Positions 45,175-55,122 of a stretch of DNA of 64,000 nucleotides are shown here, one piece after another. A program made the translations under genes and the position numbers. The stretch is from Aquificota bacterium (GTDB taxonomy: Bacteria; Aquificota; Aquificia; Aquificales; Aquificaceae). Position 1 is the stretch's first letter, and each line of letters starts with the position of its first letter. The stretch lies in the NCBI GenBank assembly GCA_013153495.1, contig JAADEH010000009.1, positions 39,809-103,808 on the forward strand, read 5' to 3'. Below the pieces are notes generated by a model, which made no database searches, was not told the origin of the DNA, and worked only from the letters and a program-made list of their open reading frames with translations.

Positions 45175-45738
45175 ATGCGAGCCTTCGTGGGTTTCTTCAC
45201 CACAAAAAACCTTTACGAGCACGTGGAAAAGCTCAGGGACGAGAGCAAAGGCTTTCTGAGAGGAAAGTGGATAGAGCCTCAAAACCTTCACATGACCTTC
45301 CAGTTCTTAGGTGAGATAAACAAGGAACAGGCTGTGAGCGTTCTTAAGAACCTTCAGCAGTTAGTGGAGAAATACTCACCTTTCAAGGTTCAGTATCGTT
45401 CCCTGGGAGTGTTCCCCGACAGGAAGAGACCGAGGATACTCTGGATAGGGGTTTCGAAGGGAGAGAACAAACTCAAAAAGCTTGCTAACGAAGTTGCACA
45501 GCTCAACCGACGGGCAGGCATCAGGATTGACTCAAAGCCTTTCCACCCCCACGTAACCGTTTGCAGGATAAAGGAGGTGGACAAGAAAAAGCTCAGCGGT
45601 CTTATGAACAGATACAAGGGGTTTAACTTCGGTGAGGAAACGATAGACAGGGTTGCTTTAATCTCAAGCTCTCTGACCAGCATAGGTCCCATATACACGG
45701 TGGTGGAAGAGTTTTACTTCAGGAGGGAAGAGGGTTGA
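45175..45738 (+). CDS. thpR: RNA 2',3'-cyclic phosphodiesterase ThpR (2H family)
   Basis: A 187-aa 2H phosphoesterase. The two HxT motifs are HMTFQFLG (His39-Thr41) and HPHVTVCR (His126-Thr128). It hydrolyses 2',3'-cyclic phosphate RNA ends, and the family also shows 2'-5' RNA ligase activity. With the Rnl3 ligase at 1.2 kb it is a second RNA-end enzyme in this window. A TAAAAT hexamer ends 8 nt before the ATG. It overlaps purM by 4 bp. Confidence 0.92.
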   Translation: MRAFVGFFTTKNLYEHVEKLRDESKGFLRGKWIEPQNLHMTFQFLGEINKEQAVSVLKNLQQLVEKYSPFKVQYRSLGVFPDRKRPRILWIGVSKGENKLKKLANEVAQLNRRAGIRIDSKPFHPHVTVCRIKEVDKKKLSGLMNRYKGFNFGEETIDRVALISSSLTSIGPIYTVVEEFYFRREEG

Positions 45739-46742
45739 CCACTTACAGGGACGCAGGGGTTGACATAGACAAAGCTAACGAGTTCGTTAAATACATAAGG
45801 GAAAAGGTTAAAAGGACCTTCGGTGAAGGAATTCAGGAAGAGTTCGGCAGGTTTGCAGGCGGTGTGCCTCTGAGAGGATACAGGGAACCCGTAATATTCT
45901 CCTCAACCGACGGCGTTGGGACCAAGCTCAAGGTCGCTCAGGAGTTTGGTGTCCACGATACGGTAGGCATAGACCTCGTGGCTATGAACGTTAACGATGT
46001 GATTACCACGGGTGCGGATCCTCTGTTTTTCTTGGACTACATAGCTACCGGCAAGCTCGAGATGGAAGTCCTTAAGAGGGTAATAGACGGAATAGTGGAG
46101 GGTTGCAGACGGGGAGAGGTTTTGCTCGTAGGTGGAGAGACCGCTGAGATGCCGGGCTTTTATCCGGAGGGAGTTTACGACCTTGCGGGTTTTTGTGTGG
46201 GAGTGTGCGAAAGGTCGGAGGTTATAACGGGTGAGGAGATAAAACCGGGGGACAGGCTGGTGGGCATAAAGTCCTCGGGCTTCCACAGCAACGGCTTTTC
46301 CCTCATAAGGAAAGTTCTAAAGGACAGGGGTATCTCCTACGGGGATTTTGTGGAGGACTTGGGCAGGAAGGTGGGAGAGGTTCTCCTCGAGCCTACTAAG
46401 ATATACACTCCTCACATAAAAGGTTTAAAGAAGGAGGTAAAGCTCAAAGGGATAGCTCACATAACGGGGGGAGGAATTCCCGAAAATCTTGTAAGGATAC
46501 TCCCGAAGGGAGTCCGTGCGGTTGTGGAAAAGAGGTTAATTCCGGAAAATCCGGTTTTTAAGTGGCTTCAGAGGCTCGGTGGTATAGAGGAGAGGGAGAT
46601 GTTCAGAACCTTTAACATGGGAGTGGGAATGATTGTGGTTGTGGAAGAGGGAGAGGAGGGGAAGGCTCTTTCCGTGCTGAAGGGAGAGGGATTTCCCCTC
46701 GGGCATGTAGAGGAGGGTGAGAGGGAAGTTGTTATCACCTGA
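45735..46742 (+). CDS. purM: Phosphoribosylformylglycinamidine cyclo-ligase
   Basis: A 335-aa AIR synthase, fifth step of purine synthesis. Signatures are TYRDAGVDIDKANEFV, STDGVGTKLKVA, DLVAMNVNDV, LVGGETAEMPGFY and AHITGGGIPENL. The start is TTG 45735, overlapping the thpR stop, with AGGAGGGAAGAGGG upstream. Other purine genes are elsewhere in the window. Its 3' end overlaps the next convergent gene by 8 bp. Confidence 0.95.
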   Translation: MTTYRDAGVDIDKANEFVKYIREKVKRTFGEGIQEEFGRFAGGVPLRGYREPVIFSSTDGVGTKLKVAQEFGVHDTVGIDLVAMNVNDVITTGADPLFFLDYIATGKLEMEVLKRVIDGIVEGCRRGEVLLVGGETAEMPGFYPEGVYDLAGFCVGVCERSEVITGEEIKPGDRLVGIKSSGFHSNGFSLIRKVLKDRGISYGDFVEDLGRKVGEVLLEPTKIYTPHIKGLKKEVKLKGIAHITGGGIPENLVRILPKGVRAVVEKRLIPENPVFKWLQRLGGIEEREMFRTFNMGVGMIVVVEEGEEGKALSVLKGEGFPLGHVEEGEREVVIT

Positions 46743-47913
46743 AGGGTAGTTCCACAATCTCCTTGGCTATGTCGTCTTTGAAGGCTTTGAAGGTAGAGTG
46801 CATGCTGAGCAGTCTCTCGAGCAGGTCCGTATTGAGTCTGACTTCCTTACCTTCTACCTTGAAGAGGTCAAACTTCTGGGCGAACCTCTCTATCTCCTCG
46901 TAATAGCCGGGGTTCTTGTAGAGGTAGAAGACTTCGGGGAAGTATTTGGATAGAGCAAGTATGACCTTCTCTACGGGAACGTGCTCCCCGTTTATGTGAA
47001 CGTCTATGTATCCCTTCTCCTCTCTTAGGATAACTTCCGCTCCTTCCCTTTCTGCAAGCATGAGGGAGGCGGTCAGAATTCCCACGAGGGTGGTCAGGTC
47101 TATCTCCTGAAAGTTGTCCCCCAAGAGGTCTTTCTTGCCTGCGAGCGTGATGCTTTCTTCCATTTCGTCGTATAGGTATATGTGGTTCAGACCTTCGGTA
47201 AAAGTTCGGTAGTGGGAGTGTTCCACGTGGGCGTATCTCTGTCCCGTCTTACCGAAAACGCTGAAGGTTTTATCCGAAAGAAGAAAGGTATTGTAAGCAC
47301 CGTGCTCCGCTTTGAAGAAAACACCCTCGTAGCTACCGTTTGATAGCACCTCGAGGTCGTCGGTCATGTAGAGGACATTCTTCTCTGTTATAACCACAGG
47401 TCCTTCGTAATCGGATAGGACCTTGACACCGTCCGCAAGGACTTTTTCAGTTAGCTTCTCTCCCTTAACGCTGAGTTTGTATAGGAAGCTCTCGGTCAGG
47501 ACGAAGATAAATTCCCCCAAGAGGTCTATGGATTTTATGGGTTTTTCGAGGGTATCCGAGACGGGATACCTTACCACTTCCGACTCTACGAACTTCTCCG
47601 CAGGCACCCTGTATATACCTTCCGCAGTAGCGAAAAATACATCTCTCAGGTCGGTCGTTATGTCCTTAACTTCGTTTTCGAGGCTTATTTCTACCGTTTC
47701 ACCGCTCCTGCGGTCCATTCTGAATAACTTTGAACCTCCAGCACCTATGAGGTGAAATCTCGTGTTGGCAAGCATAGTGGGCGTTTGGGATAGTTTCTCC
47801 GACTGCCACACGACCTTTGTTTCGGACTTTTCTATGAATTCCTTTTTGGAAATTCCTTCTACCCTGTCCTTTTTGGAGATGTAAATTCTTTCTCCGTCGC
47901 AGTAAAGTTCCAT
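46735..47913 (-). CDS. Hypothetical 392-aa protein, beta-rich
   Basis: Not recognised. Residues ~1-260 consist of many short strand pairs of the form xxVxxxxxxxVYxxxxEG, like a beta-propeller. Residues ~275-392 are helical (LTTLVGILTASLMLAEREGAEVIL, HINGEHVPVEKVILALSKYF). No signal peptide. It is in a minus-strand run after mutS and a small exported protein. A Shine-Dalgarno-like AGGAGGTAAGAAA lies before the ATG. Confidence 0.75.
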   Translation of the reverse strand: MELYCDGERIYISKKDRVEGISKKEFIEKSETKVVWQSEKLSQTPTMLANTRFHLIGAGGSKLFRMDRRSGETVEISLENEVKDITTDLRDVFFATAEGIYRVPAEKFVESEVVRYPVSDTLEKPIKSIDLLGEFIFVLTESFLYKLSVKGEKLTEKVLADGVKVLSDYEGPVVITEKNVLYMTDDLEVLSNGSYEGVFFKAEHGAYNTFLLSDKTFSVFGKTGQRYAHVEHSHYRTFTEGLNHIYLYDEMEESITLAGKKDLLGDNFQEIDLTTLVGILTASLMLAEREGAEVILREEKGYIDVHINGEHVPVEKVILALSKYFPEVFYLYKNPGYYEEIERFAQKFDLFKVEGKEVRLNTDLLERLLSMHSTFKAFKDDIAKEIVELPFR

Positions 47914-47939
47914 TTTCTTACCTCCTGCTTTCTATCATA

Positions 47940-48437
47940 TCACCTGCACTTTTCGAACTTGAGGTTCTCGAGTCCTATGAGGTGTGCGTATCGTAGCTGG
48001 GTCTGGGTCATTATTTTCATGACCACCTCTTCGTCCTTGGGGTTTTCAATCCCTATGGTAAGCGTTTCCCTTCTCTTTCCCTGAGCTTCCACCTTGCAGA
48101 AGGGTATTTTGAGGTTTTCAAACTCCTTTTTTAGGACTGTGGGGAATGCTCCTCTCTTTATGTAGAGAACCTTTTCGTAGGCTTCGTTTATGCGGGAGTA
48201 GAACTTTTGTTTGTCTTCTTCGGTTATGTATTTGTTCTTCAGGGTGTGCAGGGGGTATCCGTAAGAGTTAAGCTCCCCGAGCAGTTCCCTGCTAACCTTC
48301 CCTTTCCTTACCTGCTGGTCTATCTCTTCCAGCCTCTTTTCGACCTTCCGCAGATACTCTCTATCCCTCTTAAACTCTTCCTCGCTCACCTGCGCAAAGG
48401 CAACAAAAGCGGTGATAAAGAGAGCAATCCAGAACAT
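47940..48437 (-). CDS. Hypothetical exported 165-aa protein
   Basis: An N-terminal signal peptide (MFWIALFITAFVAFAQ) precedes a charged helical region (~18-70, likely coiled coil: REYLRKVEKRLEEIDQQVRKGK). A mixed C-terminal part has two cysteines (FCKVE and FEKCR), which could form a disulfide. Function unknown. It starts 2 bp after the mutS stop, so it is co-transcribed. Confidence 0.75.
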   Translation of the reverse strand: MFWIALFITAFVAFAQVSEEEFKRDREYLRKVEKRLEEIDQQVRKGKVSRELLGELNSYGYPLHTLKNKYITEEDKQKFYSRINEAYEKVLYIKRGAFPTVLKKEFENLKIPFCKVEAQGKRRETLTIGIENPKDEEVVMKIMTQTQLRYAHLIGLENLKFEKCR

Positions 48438-48439
48438 CT

Positions 48440-50998
48440 TTAACCCTCCTTTTTAATTAGAGATAAGACTTCTTCCTTAAGGCGGGAGAGGGTTATGAGA
48501 GCCTGAAGGGGTGTTGTGTTTCCTATGTCTATGGATGCTATCTCGTTAAGTATCCTCTCGAGCTTTTCCCTCTCTATCTGTTCTTCGGACCTTTTGAAGG
48601 TCTCTTCGAGAACATGGACTTCGGGTTTTTCGAGCTGGTTAAGTATATTCCTCGCTTCCTCTATCAGCTCTTTGGGAAGTCCTGCCATCTTTGCCACCTC
48701 TATACCGAAGCTCCCTTTAGCCTTACCCGGCACGAGGGTGTATAGGAAGTTTATCTTTCCCCCTTCCTCGCTGACAGCCATGTGGTAGTTTTTCACCCCG
48801 TGAACCTTTCCCTCGAGTTCCGTTATCTCTAAAAAGTGGGTGGCAAGAAGGGTTTTGGCTTTAAGGTTTTGGGATATGTATTTGGCGAGGGCTTTGGATA
48901 TGGCTATGCCGTCGTAGGTGGAAGTTCCTCTCCCTATTTCGTCGAGGATTATGAGGCTCTTCGATGTAGCATTTGAAAGCATGTTGGCAACGTCGAGCAT
49001 CTCGTTCATAAAGGTGGAAACTCCCAGCGCAAGTATGTCTCCCGAGCCTATGCGGGTAAAAATTGCATCTACGGTGCCTATGCGAGCCTTCTTTGCGGGA
49101 ATGAAACTCCCCATGTGAGCCATCAGGACGAGGACTGCCACCTGTCTTATGTAGCTGGATTTTCCAGCCATGTTGGGTCCCGTTATTACGAGGATAAATT
49201 CCTGTTCGTTTAGCCTCGTGTCGTTGGGCACGTAAGTTTTTGAAAACTCCTCTATTACGGGGTGCCTTCCCTCCTCTATCTCTATCGAGTAATCCTCGCT
49301 GACTTCGGGTTTAATCCATCCTTTGGAGTAGGCAACCTGGGCGAGGGACTGAACGTAGTCCACCTCACCTACCAGCTGGGCGTTCCTACCTATCCTCTCC
49401 AGCTCTTTGAGTATCTTGTCTCTGAGTTGAACGAAGAGTTCGTATTCGAGTTCGTTTATCCTGCTCTGGGCGGAGAGTATTTTCTCCTCGAGCTTGCTTA
49501 GTTCGTCGGTTATGAAGCGCTCCGCATTGGAGAGGGTCTGCCTCCTTCTGAAGTATTCGGGAACGTATTTTAGGTTCGGTTTAGTAACCTCTATGTAGTA
49601 TCCCATTACCTTGTTGTAGCCTACTTTGAGGCTGGATATTCCCGTCTCCTTTCGGAGCTTCTCCTCGTAGTCTTTCAGGAGCTTCTTGGCGTTGTCCCTT
49701 ATGAACCTGAGTTCGTCTAAATACTCATCTACACCTTCCTTTATAAGTCCCCCTTCCTTCAGGTGAACGGGTGGGTCGTCGGTTAGAACTCTGTCTATTT
49801 CCTGAGCTATGGCTTTAAGGTCTTCAAGTTCCTCCCTGATGCGGGTAAAGAGGGCAGACTTTAAGCGGGAAAGCACAGTTCTGAGTTCTTCCACCTTGTA
49901 GAGGGTGTTTTTGAGGTGAAGGACATCTCGGGGTGTTGCCATGTTTGAGCTTATGCGGGAGACGAGCCTTTCGAGGTCTGCCATGCCTTCGAAAACGCTA
50001 CGGATACTCTCCCGAGCTTCTCTATTTTGAAAAAGCTCTTCCACCGCTTCCTGCACCTGACGGATTTTGCTAACTTCCCTGAAGGGGTTTAGTATGTGAA
50101 ACCTGAGCCTCCTTCTCCCCATACCCGTAAGGGTCTCGTTGAGAACCCCGAACAGGGTCTGCTCTTTTGTTCCCTCTATGCTCTCCAAGAGTTCAAGTCC
50201 TCTGCGGGCTTTTAGGTCTATGCGGACAAATCCTTCGTCCTGAAAGGGTTTTGGCTTCTTTATGAAGGGCGTGAAGCTCTTTTGGGTTCTCTTTGCGTAG
50301 AGGTAAACCGCTCCGAGGGGCAATAGGTATTCTTCCTCTTCAAATCCCAAGGAGCGCAGGTTGTATATGTTGAAGCTCTCTTTGAGAAGTTTTGCCCCTT
50401 CTTGGAAAAATTCGGACGGGAGTTCAGTTATGAAGAGGTCTAAGGTTTTAATCACCGCCGAAGGCGGTCTTTCTCCTTTTTTAATAAGAACTTCTTTGGT
50501 GTTGAATTTAGAGAGAAAGTCCAAGAGCTTATCCGCCGGGGTTTTGCCTGCTATAAAGTCCCCGACAGACAGGTTCAGGTAGGCTATGTAGTAGGTGTTT
50601 CCCTTCCTGTGAAGGGCGCACAGACCTGCGGTTTCCTTTTCAAAGTAGGTTCCGGGGGTTATAACTCTTATTACTTCTCTCTTTACTATACCCTTTGCCT
50701 TCGAGGGGTCTTCCACCTGCTCGCAGATGGCTATTTTGTATCCTTTTCGGACAAGTCGGTGTATGTAGTTCCCTGCGGAGTGATAGGGGACTCCGCACAT
50801 GGGTATCCTCTCCCTCCCTTTGCCTGCGGGTCTTGAGGTCAGAACGAGGTTAAGCTCTTTCGAGCCGACTATGGCATCTTCGTAAAAGAGTTCATAAAAG
50901 TCCCCGAGCCTGAAGAAAAGCAGACAGTCGGGATACTTGTCCTTGAAGTAGTGATACTGGGCGAGCATGGGTGTAAGCTGGGTCTCTTTGGCGCTCAT
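48440..50998 (-). CDS. mutS: DNA mismatch repair protein MutS
   Basis: An 852-aa MutS1. The mismatch-recognition domain carries [16 protein letters not shown] (F-x-E near residue 32-34). Walker A is [15 protein letters not shown], and [16 protein letters not shown] is the Walker B/signature. C-terminal dimerisation helices follow. First gene of a three-gene run with two unknown genes. The start lies 130 bp from the old end of CRISPR array 2. Confidence 0.96.
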   Translation of the reverse strand: MSAKETQLTPMLAQYHYFKDKYPDCLLFFRLGDFYELFYEDAIVGSKELNLVLTSRPAGKGRERIPMCGVPYHSAGNYIHRLVRKGYKIAICEQVEDPSKAKGIVKREVIRVITPGTYFEKETAGLCALHRKGNTYYIAYLNLSVGDFIAGKTPADKLLDFLSKFNTKEVLIKKGERPPSAVIKTLDLFITELPSEFFQEGAKLLKESFNIYNLRSLGFEEEEYLLPLGAVYLYAKRTQKSFTPFIKKPKPFQDEGFVRIDLKARRGLELLESIEGTKEQTLFGVLNETLTGMGRRRLRFHILNPFREVSKIRQVQEAVEELFQNREARESIRSVFEGMADLERLVSRISSNMATPRDVLHLKNTLYKVEELRTVLSRLKSALFTRIREELEDLKAIAQEIDRVLTDDPPVHLKEGGLIKEGVDEYLDELRFIRDNAKKLLKDYEEKLRKETGISSLKVGYNKVMGYYIEVTKPNLKYVPEYFRRRQTLSNAERFITDELSKLEEKILSAQSRINELEYELFVQLRDKILKELERIGRNAQLVGEVDYVQSLAQVAYSKGWIKPEVSEDYSIEIEEGRHPVIEEFSKTYVPNDTRLNEQEFILVITGPNMAGKSSYIRQVAVLVLMAHMGSFIPAKKARIGTVDAIFTRIGSGDILALGVSTFMNEMLDVANMLSNATSKSLIILDEIGRGTSTYDGIAISKALAKYISQNLKAKTLLATHFLEITELEGKVHGVKNYHMAVSEEGGKINFLYTLVPGKAKGSFGIEVAKMAGLPKELIEEARNILNQLEKPEVHVLEETFKRSEEQIEREKLERILNEIASIDIGNTTPLQALITLSRLKEEVLSLIKKEG

Positions 50999-51127
50999 AC
51001 TTTAAATACTATTGTATAGCCTCAAAGACTGTTCCTGATTTGGAAGAGCGCTGTTTTTGGAGAGAAGATGGGGAAGCGGAAATAAATTTCAAGTTAGGTT
51101 TTAGAGGCTGTAAGCCAAAAAGCAATA
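50999..51127. other. Intergenic region between mutS and CRISPR array 2
   Basis: I see no gene, hairpin terminator or clear -35/-10 pair here. It must hold the mutS promoter on the minus strand and the trailer end of the array. ATACTATTG near 51007-51015 gives a weak minus-strand -10-like element. Confidence 0.3.
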
Positions 51128-51157
51128 ACGGAATTTCCCTATAGGCACCTAATAAAC
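51128..51157 (-). repeat. Degenerate terminal repeat of array 2
   Basis: The last ~22 nt (…CCTATAGGCACCTAATAAAC) are kept with few changes, while the first ~8 nt are unrecognisable. This is the normal decay pattern of the leader-distal end and independently fixes the array's direction. Confidence 0.9.
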
Positions 51158-52303
51158 TATTTCTATCCCCTCCCTTATTGTTCTATATCTTGCCTCAGTT
51201 TCAATTCCTTATAGGCACCTAATAAACTCTCCGTCTATCACTCTCGACTCTTTCGTGAGAGCGAGTTTCAATTCCTTATAGGCACCTAATAAACGAGCTT
51301 AGGATACTGCGGGTCTTTGAGCGAGGTGTAGTTTCAATTCCTTATAGGCACCTAATAAACGCGATGAAGTTGCCATAAGCAGTCAACAGTCTTGAACGTT
51401 TCAATCCCTTATAGGCACCTAATAAACAAAAAAAGGAGGGGAAAATGGCAAAATTCAAGTTGTTCTGTTTCAATCCCTTATAGGCACCTAATAAACAGGC
51501 AAAAAGCCTTTTAGAGGCTTACCACGAAGCCTTCCCGTTTCAATCCCTTATAGGCACCTAATAAACGTTATTATTGTTGATGAGGCTCAGAAATACTTTG
51601 ACCGGTTTCAATCCCTTATAGGCACCTAATAAACAGGTTGAAATACTTCATTTTTACCGTGATGTGTTTGTTTAGTTTCAACTCCTTATAGGCACCTAAT
51701 AAACCAGCTCTCATGGGCAAGGAAAAAAGGGGGTGAGAAGGTTTCAACTCCTTATAGGCACCTAATAAACTCAATAACCCTTCCAATTATTACAGAACCC
51801 AACCTGTTTCAACTCCTTATAGGCACCTAATAAACTTTACCTCTGCCCCGCTGTCTCTCATCTCCTTCTCGTTTCAACTCCTTATAGGCACCTAATAAAC
51901 CTTTGTCGTTGAGGGATTAGCCTTCTCTCGTGAAAGTTTCAACTCCTTATAGGCACCTAATAAACTCCCGGAGGTTTTCTACGTCAAAATACCCGAAGGA
52001 GACAGTTTCAACTCCTTATAGGCACCTAATAAACCCGCCTTCTTCAGATACTTCAGAGGAAGAACGAAATTTGTTTCAACTCCTTATAGGCACCTAATAA
52101 ACATCAGCCTGATATTCTTCGTCATGTCTAAGAATTGGCAGTTTCAACTCCTTATAGGCACCTAATAAACACTTCAGCGGTGAATTTGTATCTAATCGGC
52201 AGATATAAGTTTCAACTCCTTATAGGCACCTAATAAACGCCCCAAGCCCTGTGGATTATGCTTTTGCCTTTATGTTTCAACTCCTTATAGGCACCTAATA
52301 AAC
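51128..52303 (-). CRISPR. CRISPR array 2: 18 repeats (first degenerate), 17 spacers
   Basis: Same 30-nt repeat family as array 1 with spacers of 35-40 nt. From left (oldest) to right (newest, next to the leader): one degenerate repeat at 51128-51157, three repeats starting GTTTCAATTCC (51198-51360), four starting GTTTCAATCCC (51398-51634) and ten starting GTTTCAACTCC (51675-52303). Read on the minus strand, the handles change from ATTGAAAC to GTTGAAAC. No cas genes adjoin. Confidence 0.99.
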
Positions 52304-52625
52304 CTGCCAATTCAAAAATCCTATTCAGTTGCCAAGGAGCCGGTAGCCCCGTAGGACTACATGGAAATTTTATACCCTCTCCGAAGGTGCGTCAAGTGAA
52401 GTTTATTTCCTGTCGACCTCCAATCTTGCAAAAATCCCCGGGGGTCGACAAGTTGGTGTGAGAGTAGGAGAAGAACAAAATTTTCGTAATTTTTGACCAA
52501 AAGAGATAGTGAACACTAACCTAAAAATAGGTAGGTCGACGGATTGTTGAGTCCCAAGGCTTCAAAAGTTGTTTTTCCGAAAAATGGAAAATTTTAGGCA
52601 AATTTTACGGTTTGCACTAACTAAC
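52304..52625 (-). promoter_or_regulatory. Leader of CRISPR array 2
   Basis: Nearly identical to the array 1 leader over 322 bp. Minus-strand promoter TTGACG (52390-52395), 17 nt, TAAAAT (52367-52372). The GTAGCCCC hairpin, the GTCGACC/GGTCGAC inverted repeat and the CCCCGGGG core are all conserved. The homology reaches into the last codons and stop of the radical SAM gene (ends 52617). Confidence 0.9.
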
Positions 52626-53696
52626 CTTGCCTGAAAATGCCTTCCCACAAAGGGTAACGTATCTTAAAATCTTCCTCAGATTTCTTATGCCTCTCAAATC
52701 TTCGGGAGACCTTATTGCGGACTTCATTCTTCTTCTTATTATCTCCTTTGCGGTTTCCTTTCCCACTCCGGGTATGCGAAGGAGCAGTTCAAAGTCCGCT
52801 TTGTTTATCTCTATGGGAAAGAGATGAGGGTTTGCCTGCGCCCACGCTTCTTTGGGGTCTTTGTCTTCGGGTAGTTTCCCGTTTACGAAGGGAAGTTCCT
52901 TGTAAGAAAACCCGTAGTCTCTAATCAGAAAGTCTGCCTGATAGAGTCTGTGTTCTCTGAGCTTGGATTCAGGCTTTTTGCTTTCCATGGGGGTTTCCTT
53001 TACGGGATAAAAGGCACTGTAATACACTCTGTTTAAACCGAGTTTCCTGTAGAGGAATTCACTGCTTTTGAGTAGCTCCTCGTCGGTTTCTCCGCTTGCC
53101 CCTACCATGACCTGGGTTATGTGGGTCTTGCGGGTATAGTTCTTAAGGAGTTTACTTACCTGTTCCATCAAAGGTAGCATATCTCTCTTTATGCTCTTGC
53201 CACGAGCTATACTTTTAAGCCTTCTATCGTTGGGGGCTTCTATGTTCAGAGAAACTCTGTCAGCGAGCTTGACCGCTTCCTCTATGGTTTGCAGACTCAC
53301 ACCCGGCATGAGTTTTAGGTGAATGTATCCCCTGTATCCGTATTTATTTCTGAGTATGCTGACGGTGTCTATCATCTTCTCCATAGTAATTTCGGGGTGG
53401 ATAAATATTCCCGAAGAGAGGAAAAGCCCCTGAACCTTTCCTTTTCTATAAAGTTCTATAAAACCTCTTGCGAGGTCTTCGGGAGATATAAAAACCCTCG
53501 GAGTTGAGTCTCTATCCCTTCTGAACATGCAGTAGTCGCAGTTCTTGTCGCAGTAGGTTGACTGGAGGACTTTAAGTATTGGTTTCTTTCCATAGGGAGT
53601 TGAAGCGGAATATATGCACCTTCCGAGGTCGGGATTTTTCTCACATTCGAAGGAGGCAAGTCTCGAAAGGAGCTTAATCTTCTTGTATCTGTCCAT
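52617..53696 (-). CDS. Radical SAM protein with C-terminal helix-hairpin-helix (DNA modification/repair type)
   Basis: A 359-aa protein. The Fe-S motif is CDKNCDYC (Cys49/53/56) after ILKVLQSTY. The C-terminus has a helix-hairpin-helix (LLRIPGVGKETAKEIIRRR, ~308-326). The family is annotated as a putative DNA modification/repair radical SAM protein, usually next to a uracil-DNA glycosylase-like gene; no such partner is here. Substrate is unknown. Its stop codon lies inside the conserved CRISPR leader sequence. Confidence 0.88.
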   Translation of the reverse strand: MDRYKKIKLLSRLASFECEKNPDLGRCIYSASTPYGKKPILKVLQSTYCDKNCDYCMFRRDRDSTPRVFISPEDLARGFIELYRKGKVQGLFLSSGIFIHPEITMEKMIDTVSILRNKYGYRGYIHLKLMPGVSLQTIEEAVKLADRVSLNIEAPNDRRLKSIARGKSIKRDMLPLMEQVSKLLKNYTRKTHITQVMVGASGETDEELLKSSEFLYRKLGLNRVYYSAFYPVKETPMESKKPESKLREHRLYQADFLIRDYGFSYKELPFVNGKLPEDKDPKEAWAQANPHLFPIEINKADFELLLRIPGVGKETAKEIIRRRMKSAIRSPEDLRGIRNLRKILRYVTLCGKAFSGKVS

Positions 53697-53783
53697 CGGG
53701 AAAAAGATAACTTAACTGCGCTACATCATCAACCTCACTTCCAAAAGGCATATGCTTTAACAAGCAATTTTCAGGAGGTAAGC

Positions 53784-54011
53784 ATGGCAGATTTGCAAGA
53801 GCTTGCAGTTAGTTTCGGAAAGTTTGTAGCGGAAAGAGATGAAATACAGATAGAAGACATAACGGAGGAGACGGTTGAGGAGGTTGTTCACGAGTTCATA
53901 AGGCAGGTTCTGAAAGGGAAACAACCCACCGAAGATGAGTTGGCTATAATTCAGGTAGCAATAGAGCACGGACTCTTTGATGGAGCTACCGTGAACGAGA
54001 TGGAAGGCTGA
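53784..54011 (+). CDS. Small acidic protein of unknown function
   Basis: A 75-aa acidic, probably all-helical protein (EIQIEDITEETVEEVVHEFIRQVL, TEDELAIIQVAIEHGLFDG). Not recognised. CAGGAGGTAAGC gives a strong Shine-Dalgarno before the ATG. It precedes pheA by 22 bp on the same strand. Confidence 0.72.
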   Translation: MADLQELAVSFGKFVAERDEIQIEDITEETVEEVVHEFIRQVLKGKQPTEDELAIIQVAIEHGLFDGATVNEMEG

Positions 54012-54033
54012 CAGCCCTGATAAAATTACATAT

Positions 54034-55122
54034 GTGGAAGAGCTGAGGGAACTGCGGGAAGAAATAGACAGAATAGACGAGGAAATACTGCGCCTTCTCA
54101 ACGAAAGAGCCAAAATAGCCCGCAAGATAGGGGAAATAAAGAAAAGGAAAAATATGGAAATCCACGTCCCCGAAAGGGAAAGGGCAATATTCGAGAAACT
54201 CCTGAAGCTCAACAAAGAGAAGTTTAAAGAAAACTTCCCGTCGGAAGCCCTCGTTCACATATACAGGGAGATAATATCCGCCTGCCTGTCCTTAGAAAAA
54301 CCCCTGCGCATAGCATACCTGGGACCGAAAGCAACCTTTACCCATCAGGCAGCGCTCGAGTTCTTCGGCTTTTCAGCCCAATACGTTTCCTGTGCCACCA
54401 TAAGGGACGTCTTCGAAGAGGTAGAGTCAAAAAGAGCGGACTACGGAGTAGTTCCCGTAGAGAACACCATAGAGGGAGTCGTCAACTACACCCTCGACAT
54501 GTTCCTGGAGAGCGACCTCAAAATCTCGGGGGAGGTGGTAATACCCATAAGCCTTCACCTTCTCTCCGTAGCGGAAGACCTCTCGGAAATAAGGAAGGTT
54601 TACTCCCACAAGGTAGCCCTCGGACAGTGCAGAAAGTGGCTCGAAAAGAACCTCCCCAACGCTCAGCTGATAGAAACCGAAAGCACCGCAAAAGCCTGCG
54701 AGATAGCCCTCGAAGAGGAAGGGGCTTCCGCCGTAGCCAGCGAAGTGGCAAGCTACACCTACCACCTGAACATACTTGCCAGAAACATTCAGGAAAATTC
54801 CGATAACTTTACGAGGTTTTTAATAATCTCCCTTCGGGAGATGAAACCCACAGGAAAGGACAAAACCAGCCTAATATTTGCAGTTAGGGACGAGCCGGGA
54901 GCACTATACAAAGCCCTCGAAGCCTTTTACAAAAGAGGTGTAAACCTCACCAAGATAGAATCCAGACCATCACGAAAAAAGGCATGGGATTACGTTTTCT
55001 TCGTGGACCTCGAAGGACACAAAGAGGAAGAAAAAATAAAGGAAGTCCTTTCGGACTTAAAGGAAAGAACCCAGATGGTAAAAATACTCGGCTCTTATCC
55101 CAGAGCACTCTTCAGCGAGTAA
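54034..55122 (+). CDS. pheA: Bifunctional chorismate mutase/prephenate dehydratase
   Basis: A 362-aa phenylalanine-pathway enzyme. An AroQ-type chorismate mutase (~1-85: EIDRIDEEILRLLNERAKIARKIGEIKK) is followed by the prephenate dehydratase domain (AYLGPKATFTHQAALEFF; VPVENTIEGVVN; NFTRFLII). A C-terminal ACT domain (DEPGALYKALEAF, KIESRPSR) gives feedback by phenylalanine. Start GTG 54034 without a Shine-Dalgarno; a TAAAAT hexamer ends 7 nt before it. It overlaps bioA by 11 bp, tail to tail. Confidence 0.95.
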   Translation: MEELRELREEIDRIDEEILRLLNERAKIARKIGEIKKRKNMEIHVPERERAIFEKLLKLNKEKFKENFPSEALVHIYREIISACLSLEKPLRIAYLGPKATFTHQAALEFFGFSAQYVSCATIRDVFEEVESKRADYGVVPVENTIEGVVNYTLDMFLESDLKISGEVVIPISLHLLSVAEDLSEIRKVYSHKVALGQCRKWLEKNLPNAQLIETESTAKACEIALEEEGASAVASEVASYTYHLNILARNIQENSDNFTRFLIISLREMKPTGKDKTSLIFAVRDEPGALYKALEAFYKRGVNLTKIESRPSRKKAWDYVFFVDLEGHKEEEKIKEVLSDLKERTQMVKILGSYPRALFSE

